Source: Phallusia fumigata
Lineage: Eukaryota > Chordata > Ascidiacea > Phlebobranchia > Ascidiidae
Direction: 5' to 3'
DNA: 40,539 nt
Assembly: GCA_008931825.1 (NCBI GenBank)
Contig: QXVZ01023679.1
Coordinates: forward strand, 1 to 40,539
Positions 33,137 through 40,539 of this stretch are shown piece after piece (the stretch's first letter is position 1; every line of letters begins with the position of its first letter). The translations under genes were made by a program, and so were the position numbers. The notes beneath the pieces were generated by a model that saw only the letters and a program-made list of their open reading frames with translations, ran no database searches and had not been told where the DNA came from.

Positions 33137-36100
33137 ATGGACAACATCGCATCTTATCACATGAATGCCCTTGACAAAGGTAAATGTTTCAATGTTTTTG
33201 TATTAAATTTGTGAGTGACTTGTACAAATAGCTGGAGCAGTGGTCAGGACCTGTAAAGTGACAGGAATAACTGGAGAATTTAGGGATGCAGATATAGAAA
33301 TGAATGAATGATTGCCTGATTTCAAAAATATATGCATGAAAACGTGGTGTAAAATTGTATGGCAAAAAAGTATGTTCCAAAAGGTTAAACACCTGTGTGT
33401 GCTCAAAATTTTAAAGATAAATTGTATAACTTTTGCGGGAAGTTAATAATTGGCATGTTTAAGAATTCCATGTTGTATCTCTCAAATAAACGATGTTGCT
33501 TAATCTCATCTCATTTTCCTTTACCTCCATGCCTTGCCTTTTCTCAATTTATAAAAACTCTTTAAAAGATCCACCATTTTTATCTTTTAGTTCGCTATGG
33601 GAGCAATGGAGGACGGTTAATGGTTGCGCTTATGTTTGGTTTCTGTCTAATGACGGCAATAAGTATCTACTATATGAATAACTCTTCACAATTTGAGGTT
33701 GGTTTGTTTGCTGTCATACCACTAATTGCAATGTGTTCATTTAAATTTGAAGTTGTTCTGGGGAAAGGATGGAACAACTGAATAAACATGTTACCCCCTT
33801 CTAGATTTAGATTTTTGTTTTCTACCAAAAAAGGGAATAGTACTCAAAACTATTTTTAATGTAAATTTATAAATGTTTATTAAACAGAAAATTTCCCCAA
33901 AGTAATACCTCAAGTCTAAAACCTGCTTATATTAGCATATACTTTACAGACATCAGCCAAGCAAATGCATAAAAGATATGAAACTTTAAAAAAAAATCTT
34001 AAAGAACAGGAAAATGACAAAAATAACATGAAGATGGATATTAGAGACAAAGTGACAGCTCTCGAACTCAAAGAAGGCAAGTTCTTGGTAAATCTTGTGC
34101 AACAACTCTGTATTCATATGTTTGTAGTTTAAACCCTGTCATGACTNTGTTCATTTAAATTTGAAGTTGTTCTGGGGAAAGGATGGAACAACTGAATAAA
34201 CATGTTACCCCCTTCTAGATTTAGATTTTTGTTTTCTACCAAAAAAGGGAATAGTACTCAAAACTATTTTTAATGTAAATTTATAAATGTTTATTAAACA
34301 GAAAATTTCCCCAAAGTAATACCTCAAGTCTAAAACCTGCTTATATTAGCATATACTTTACAGACATCAGCCAAGCAAATGCATAAAAGATATGAAACTT
34401 TAAAAAAAAATCTTAAAGAACAGGAAAATGACAAAAATAACATGAAGATGGATATTAGAGACAAAGTGACAGCTCTCGAACTCAAAGAAGGCAAGTTCTT
34501 GGTAAATCTTGTGCAACAACTCTGTATTCATATGTTTGTAGTTTAAACCCTGTCATGACTCTACATGTTTCCACAAACGTAAGCCACATAGCATTATTAA
34601 AGCCTGATCCTAAAATGTTAATATTCCATTGGAATTAAAATATAGTATGAAGCTTACATTTAGTTAAAGATGACAATTCTCAAGGTGTTTCTCTGTATTG
34701 TTTCAGAGCGCTTTCAAACTCTAATGGGAAATCAAGAAATACTTCAGGCAGACAAAAATGACTTACAATTAAAAGTTGCAGAGTACCAAATGGAACTGGT
34801 TCGTTTTGTTGCATTTTCTTGTTTGCAATTTTACAAAGAAAATTTATGAACATGTTGTTTAACATTGCCAAGTTTGGAAAATTGGTTGTAAAACATAATC
34901 AACATAAAGCAGTTGCCTGACAAAATTTTGTGAACATTTATTAACACAAATAACTAACATCAGAAACCTGTTTTGTAATCTTAAACTTATTTCTTGGTGA
35001 TATTAAAATTTATTAAATAGTTAACCCAAAAACTGATTATTTTATTGAATGTATAGTTTTGTCAGCTGATTGAAATATTTAATTTGTGAATTTAATCAGG
35101 GTAGCTATTTTTTTTTTAGGAATCAGAAAAACGTAATGCAAAATTTTTACAAAGTGAGGTGAAGGAACTAAAGAATTCTATTGAAGAGTATACTTTAGAA
35201 CGAAAAGAGACTGAAGTCCTGTTGTGAGTGTTTTAGATTAACATTTTAAACATTTATAAAACTTTGTGCGCTTAGGGCAAAAAATGTAAATATATTTAGA
35301 AATATTATTTACTGTTATTTTTTTACAATTCAAAAAACAATTATTTTTGTTATTTAGGTATTTTAAAAGCTATTTGTATCACCCCCCTATCCTGTTTTTC
35401 TGTCAATAAAAAACCTAATTTGCAGTTCGTTTTTCTCTTTCAAGTTTTATTGATAAAAAATTGTACATATGTTTAGAATCTCACATAGGGAAGTGCAACA
35501 GGAACTTAATGCAACCATCGCTATTATGGAAGAACAATTGGAGTCTTACAGAAATCTTGTTCATACTTTGCAGGATGAAGTTAAACAGTTAGAAAAAGAG
35601 GCAGAGGTAAATGCCTTTTATATTGCATATATGTGATAACTGAATAATATGTATTGTGTCAAATACAGAAAAGGCAACAGTTAGTTGATTGTTACACAGA
35701 ATTCTTTTGTGAAAAGGAAAATTCTGAAAAGACAAAATAATTATTTTTGTTTACTTGCTTGTAAATTATTCTTTATCAAATTTTAAACACACAGCCTAAT
35801 ACGCATGTGCTAATTAAAATGGTCTATATTATTGCATATGCACTTGACAATTATCGAATATTTGAAAAGAATAAAAAAATAGTTTTGTTATTTGAATTTT
35901 ATGAAAAAAAACATTGCATAGAACAAAATTTTACACTAGTTTTATTTAAGTTTGAATGACACAACAAAAAACAACATTGCCACCATTCAAATACAATAGA
36001 ATTATACCAGGTGTTTTTCAGTAAATTTATTAAATAGGAAGAAAACAGAAATTATAACAGTTGCAAGTACACATAAAGCTTGGAGTTTTTTAAAGGCCAT

Positions 36101-38499
36101 CATTATTAAAAGGATTGACCAATGTGATTGGTTTGCTAACCATAGTTACCTTATATGCCATAACATGACAGCTCAATAAAATCAACTATTTGTATTGCAC
36201 CTTTGTTTGTCGAATTTATTTAGCAGGCTGTATTGTGTAAACCTTGTTGCACTGATTCATTGTTCCCAATCTCTTCCTGATTCCTAGTGTCATACACAAA
36301 TTGTCATTAGTATTGCACTAATTTGCTGGTTAGATGTATTGTTACAAAACAACAAAGTTGTTTAAGAAGGCCAATCAGTTTTTCCTGATCTTTTTGTTTA
36401 AATACCAAGGTATCTGATTCTAATAATTTTTACATTAATTAAGCAACGAAAACCAACGTTCCCCACTACATAACATGAATTTAAAAACAAGCAACCAGAA
36501 CCACAATACATCAAGCCCATTAACATATGTTACACAATTTTTTACACATTGAAGAAAATGCACTAACGATGACTATTGTCAAAATGTTTGCAATCAAATG
36601 TATTCACTAACTACAAAGGCTCAGCAGTTATGATTTTAATTAAATTACTCTTCAAGTCTGTGTCTTGTTTTTTGTTTTTGTTTTCTTACTAACAAGCACG
36701 TTTATGCTGGAGATACCATGCATACTTTTGGGAAAGACATGTCAAAGAAAAATAAATGCTTTCCCAAAACACTTAAAATGTCCGAATGTCCTTCTTTCTG
36801 TATTTTGCATTTTCTGTGGAAACCTAATTGTAAGGATTTAAAATGTATCGAGAGGGAATATGACCATATCAATGTTGTGGACATAATAGTTGCAAGTTCC
36901 GTTTGTACTTTAACTCATAGATACGCATCTTTTTGAAAGTCACATTTTTTCTGTCTTTAGTCGAAAGCAAACATGCCCGAAAAGGAAACATCAACTTCCT
37001 ACGATCAAAAGAGCTACGTAGAGGAGGTTGCTGAGGCCACAGAACACAATGTAATGGAAAATGGAAAGGCTTCAAGTTCATCATCCGCGGTAATTGGGTC
37101 CTGTTTTTGTGGTTGCTGCAAAGTTGTAGTATTTCTCGTTTATTCACTTTGTCATGTTTCTGCGTCGCGATCTACCATTTACATCCTCGGCCTTTATGTT
37201 TTTTGAAGCTTTTTAAGAGGGCTTAGTTTATCTTTTTAGTTATACTTTGTTGTGTCAATACGTTGTCAACATGAAAATCCGCGCAATTCGTCTGAGGTGC
37301 CAGTATGAATTCGGGTAATGGGTCGGGGTTGTATTTACGCAAGGACCTGATGGTCATTTGCCCAGGGGCATAAGCGTACCGGCCCAAACCGCTGTGCTAA
37401 TCCGTATCTAGTAGATAAAGCGCAGCTCTTGCTCTAGTGTTTTTCTATTAAGGACGATTCCCAATTTAAGCGTGCAAATCGTTCGTGTTAACAGGCTATG
37501 TAATGTAAACTAAACAAGTACAGAAAATACAGTATCTAAACTGAAAGCCAACTTTTTTTACAGACTGACACTACCGCTGATATAAGCTCACTGGAAACAA
37601 AAACCATGATTGATGACGAAGTCACACCACCAAACACAAACGTCAAAGATGACGTACCTGAAGACGTTGGCAGACCACCAAAGGAAACTGAAAGTGTTGA
37701 CGCATACGATGTCACACAACCGACAGAAACCAATTATCCCGAGGACGCAGAGAATCTCCTGCCTCCAGCTTATGACCCAGAAGCATTAAACGAGCCGAAA
37801 ATTTCTAAGCCAAGTAGCGAGGCTACTGAAGATTTTGATGAAGCAGAATACTTTGAAGAGGATGAACAGGTAGATGAGATGGATTATATTGATACAGAAA
37901 ATGATACAGTGATCCCGGAGGAGTATCGTGCTGAACTTCTATCTAAAGAGGAAAGTCGGGATTTTGATTATGATGCAGATACCAGTGAAGGCATAGCCGG
38001 TCAAAATGTCTTGTTCGAGAAGGATTACGAAACGACATCTGATAACGTTGCTGGAAACATCGATGAAGAAGAAGACCAAACAGAATATCTTGCTGAGTTT
38101 GAGGGAGACAACAGCGACATTGAGTCAGATCTTGATACATTTGTTACTGAAGACAGCGACGCTAAAAATATTCTTGATAATGAGGAAGGTTTCGATTATG
38201 CCGCGGACTATGATGCCAATGAAAGTGATGAGGAAGATCAAATAACAGATATGACTGAGTTAAACGAAGAGGATAAAATTTCTGAAAATTTCCGGGCAAA
38301 TGGGAAAGATGACGAGGAATATGAAGATTGGGATGATGACGTTGACGGGATCGAGACTTTCGAGAAGGAAGACACGGAGACGAACTTCGGCGCAGAACTG
38401 GACATCGACGAAATCGACGATGCGCCACACGTTGACTATGACGTCATCGTTGGAGATGAAGATGCTGATGCTGACCTAGCAGACATTGACATCTATTGA
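33137..38499 (+). CDS. Type II membrane, coiled-coil, acidic-tail protein; GOLM1/GOLM2-like Golgi protein
   Basis: Exons 33137-33179, 33591-33697, 33950-34087, 34709-34798, 35120-35223, 35477-35606, 36961-37089 and 37564-38499 join in phase to 558 residues. A short cytosolic head (1-23, with GGR before the membrane) is followed by one hydrophobic span (about 24-42), then NNSS with an N-glycosylation sequon. Residues 51-204 form a charged coiled coil (for example EVKELKNSIEEYTLERKET). A long Asp/Glu-rich disordered tail (about 248-558) is encoded in one exon. This order matches GOLM1/GP73 and GOLM2/CASC4, and more loosely GOLIM4: Golgi type II proteins of cargo sorting. Assignment rests on architecture and the membrane-proximal motif, not close identity. 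Exon 4 needs the second AG of a CAGAG acceptor; using the first would hit a stop. Intron 35607-36960 is AT-rich with nothing recognised. Confidence 0.8.
33734..34560. repeat. 413-bp direct duplication around N 34147, doubling a coding exon
   Basis: Positions 33734-34146 and 34148-34560 look identical over 413 bases, with an N between them. The unit includes a full coding exon with acceptor and donor. Identity including the intron, and the N at the joint, indicate an unmerged contig overlap. Confidence 0.93.
34364..34501 (+). other. Second copy of exon 3 of the Golgi-type gene (probable assembly artefact)
   Basis: This is an exact 138-base copy of the exon at 33950-34087, with the same splice sites and phase 0 at both ends. 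Including it would insert 46 repeated coiled-coil residues without breaking the frame, so gene predictors would accept it. Because it lies inside the 413-bp duplication at an N, I left it out of the gene model. Confidence 0.85.
38439..38446. promoter_or_regulatory. TGACGTCA palindrome inside coding sequence
   Basis: Perfect CRE-type 8-mer within the acidic-tail exon (codons for YDVI). A regulatory role is doubtful because the sequence is constrained by coding. Confidence 0.15.
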
Positions 38500-39019
38500 G
38501 AAAAAGTGGCAGAAACAAATCTAGACTTTCCGAGCAAGATTCATGCAGTGGATTGTGACAATGTTTTGTAGAAAAAGGGCTAACTGCATAAGGTTTACCA
38601 CAACCTTCATGTGTCGCAAACGCATGGTTTTATGCCGTAAAATGTTGTGATAAACTTGGGGCCGTAGACCTAACGGGACCTTTTTGCGTCAATGTAAATA
38701 CATACTAAATTATAAATAGCATAACCACTGTCAGTGGGTTGTTCCGACATTATCGTTGCTTTATTTCCTTCGATTTTTCATGTACTTCAAGAATGGTGCC
38801 TTTTTACTTATTTTTCCAGGTCAGGCGTTTTCAAGTGCAATTGCTTCTATGTTTTAGTGCAATGTAATCGTGTTTATAATGCCCTTGTCCAGGAAACTAA
38901 GGGCGTACTGTAGCAACAGTAAATGTGAAGTTGTTTGCCACATACAAGCAGCTTTTGAAACACTGATATAATACACACTGATTAAATTTTTAAATTTAAT
39001 GTTTGAATTTTTTGTTCTC

Positions 39020-39021
<2 letters not shown>

Positions 39022-39061
<40 letters not shown>
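39022..39061. repeat. (CT)20 microsatellite
   Basis: Forty bases of uninterrupted CT dinucleotide, likely polymorphic in length. It lies 0.5 kb after the stop codon of the Golgi-type gene. Confidence 0.97.
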
Positions 39062-39063
<2 letters not shown>

Positions 39064-39537
39064 CTTAAAATCTCTTTTCCATTTTTTCTTGGGTAATATC
39101 TTTTTGTTTATCGCTTATCGCGTGTTTAGCAGAAACTAAAATACCAATATGTTTTCGCATGGATACTTTTCAGGTTCAAATAATTGTTTACTTGCACTAT
39201 TCAGGATATTTTTGCGTCAATTTTATTAAAGCACTTCTATGCACTTAGCAGATGACGATGCGCTCAGCTCATCGCTGCCCAATATTAAGTCAGAATTTAT
39301 TTATTCTTTCTCCTTCGCTATGGACATATATGTAACCATTGTAACTATTGTGTTTGTAACTTTATGTATTGTAACATAAATATATCACTTTCCGGCTACT
39401 TTGTTTATTTTTGCAGCGACTGAGATCTTTCTGGAACGAAAAACGTGATAATTTATTTAAACTGTAAAATACATGTGAATAAAATCGTCGACACGTTCAT
39501 AGGTGGCAAAATTGAAAAAAACATGTTTTTGTTCCCT

Positions 39538-39621
39538 GGCCTGGTCCACTATTATTGTTGTTTGGGCAGGTTTCGACTAGGCCTGGTCCACTATTATTGT
39601 TGTTTGGGCAGGTTTCGACTA
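39538..39621. repeat. Perfect 42-bp tandem duplication
   Basis: The 42-base unit beginning GGCCTGGTCCACTATTATTG occurs at 39538-39579 and again at 39580-39621 without a mismatch. There is no N at the joint, so it may be a real recent duplication. Confidence 0.93.
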
Positions 39622-39954
39622 TATGTATGATAACTGGGTGGCGTACCACTATGCTGCCTTGCGTTATCTGACTGTTTGCAACAGACCAAATATCTCAAGC
39701 ATAAAGAGCGCATGCAATCGAATGAAAACGCTAAAAGTGCCTTTTCACTTCACGGGAATCCCCGAACATACGCACTTGGCGGGAAATTTGTAAACTATAT
39801 TCCTAATTCTAAGCTATCTTAGCAATGATGAAGGCTGGGGAGAGATGTGCCTATAATGTGACATTTCCGAACGAAATTTCCAAAGTAATTTAAAATTTGA
39901 GGAGGAAATCCATGGTAACATGTATTTAATGAAGGTTATTCTTAGGTCATTAAG

Positions 39955-40407
39955 ATGACGACTCCCAACAGCGTAGTTAAATTCGAAAAACTTTTTGAAT
40001 CTAAACTTGACAACATTGAACAAATGTTTCTCTTAAAGCCCCTGTTGGATTACCCTGAAGGTTGTCTTGAACTCCAAAACTTTAAATCAAAAGTTCATGA
40101 ACTTCGTCACATTGTGGATCAATATAGAGTAGCAGTGGTTGATTGGAAAAAAGAACTAGACCAACTAAAGGTATGTTTTGGAAGCCTAACTTAAACCAAC
40201 TATTTTGTTTTTTAACTTTAAAAGCTAAAATTCTGTTTGGCATTCCGCTGACAATAAGTGTTATTTGGGTCTGNTTAAAAGCTAAAATTCTGTTTGGCAT
40301 TCCGCTGACAATAAGTGTTATTTGGGTCTGATGGTTGAATAAAAAACAAAAAAACAACACAGTTACCAACCTGAACACTTCAGGTGGGTCAAAATTTGGA
40401 ACTGCAG
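39955..40407 (+). CDS. Unrecognised gene, 5' part only (coiled-coil-like)
   Basis: An ATG at 39955 opens 72 codons (to 40170) followed by a GTATGT donor in phase 0. The peptide is helical and charged, with heptad-like segments (ELRHIVDQYRVAVVDWKKEL), and has no family signature I know. A possible 24-base next exon, 40384-40407 (VGQNLELQ), has CAG before it and GTACCA after it in phase 0, but it is short and uncertain. The gene continues past the window. An AG immediately precedes the ATG, which could be a splice acceptor. Confidence 0.55.
40218..40330. repeat. 56-bp direct duplication around N 40274
   Basis: Positions 40218-40273 and 40275-40330 are the same 56 bases, joined by a single N. 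It lies in the intron after the first exon of the last gene. Same pattern as the three larger N-centred duplications. Confidence 0.95.
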
Positions 40408-40539
40408 GTACCAGGGTTACAGGGTATATGTTGAAAACATAGGCGTCTATTTTTTAGCAAATATTTTTTCGTGTGGGGTGCCGAAGTGATCAAATCCAAG
40501 CGGCCTAACACATGATCACATTACACATCATACACCTGT

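Larger units (their letters stand above)
38500..39954. other. 3' flank of the Golgi-type gene and spacer to the next gene
   Basis: AT-rich, with a (CT)20 microsatellite and a 42-bp tandem duplication. No AATAAA lies close behind the stop; one occurs at about 39,479, so the 3' end of the transcript is unclear. No gene was recognised. Confidence 0.6.

Noticed and set aside
38162-38428. Antisense open frames over the acidic tail
   Set aside because: They are shadows of the Asp/Glu codons on the other strand (His/Arg/Ser/Leu-rich), not genes.
37606-38499. The acidic ORF as a separate single-exon gene starting at 37606
   Set aside because: The frame is open upstream to a TTTACAG acceptor at 37563 in phase 0 with the preceding exons, and the architecture fits a membrane-anchored Golgi protein.
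1-40539. tRNA or rRNA genes, CRISPR arrays, bacterial operons
   Set aside because: No B-box with a cloverleaf, no rRNA segment, no regularly spaced repeats; all recognised genes are spliced animal genes.

Overview
This window reads as nuclear DNA of an intron-rich, AT-rich invertebrate animal. Genes are split into short exons with GT/AG junctions, and each protein assembles with consistent splice phase and aligns end to end with animal families. A deuterostome such as a tunicate is plausible from the vertebrate-like protein set, but I cannot name the species. The window carries six single N bases; four of them are flanked on both sides by the same sequence.

Layout. 181-1728 (-): a complete four-exon glutathione S-transferase of the theta/delta/epsilon (catalytic Ser) type. 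1729-4701: intergenic, containing a 526-bp direct duplication around an N. 4702-6792 (+): cardiolipin synthase (CRLS1), five coding exons. 6793-8985: intergenic. 9017-30446 (+): MOCS1A, the radical-SAM enzyme of molybdenum cofactor synthesis, nine exons giving 397 codons and ending in the family's Gly-Gly. It contains a 5.1-kb intron 4 and a 12-kb intron 6. 33137-38499 (+): a type II membrane protein with one membrane span, a coiled-coil stem and a long acidic tail, most like the Golgi GOLM1/GOLM2 (or GOLIM4) family. 39955 to beyond the end (+): the first exon of an unrecognised coiled-coil-like gene.

The large MOCS1 introns hold most of the odd material. There is a decayed copy of MOCS1 exon 2 inside a 60-bp inverted-repeat structure, several short hAT-like non-autonomous elements, a CpG-rich promoter-like block with a small possible exon, a 689-bp pair that looks like two uncollapsed haplotypes, and perfect TGACGTCA palindromes. 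The genes do not form a single pathway: CRLS1 and MOCS1A act in mitochondria, the Golgi protein in the secretory route, and the GST in the cytosol.

I found no CRISPR array, rRNA, tRNA or intact transposase, and nothing I would call a new biological system. The best leads are the exon-capturing inverted-repeat structure in MOCS1 intron 4, the absence of the usual MOCS1B module downstream of MOCS1A, and the assembly-type duplications, one of which doubles a coding exon.
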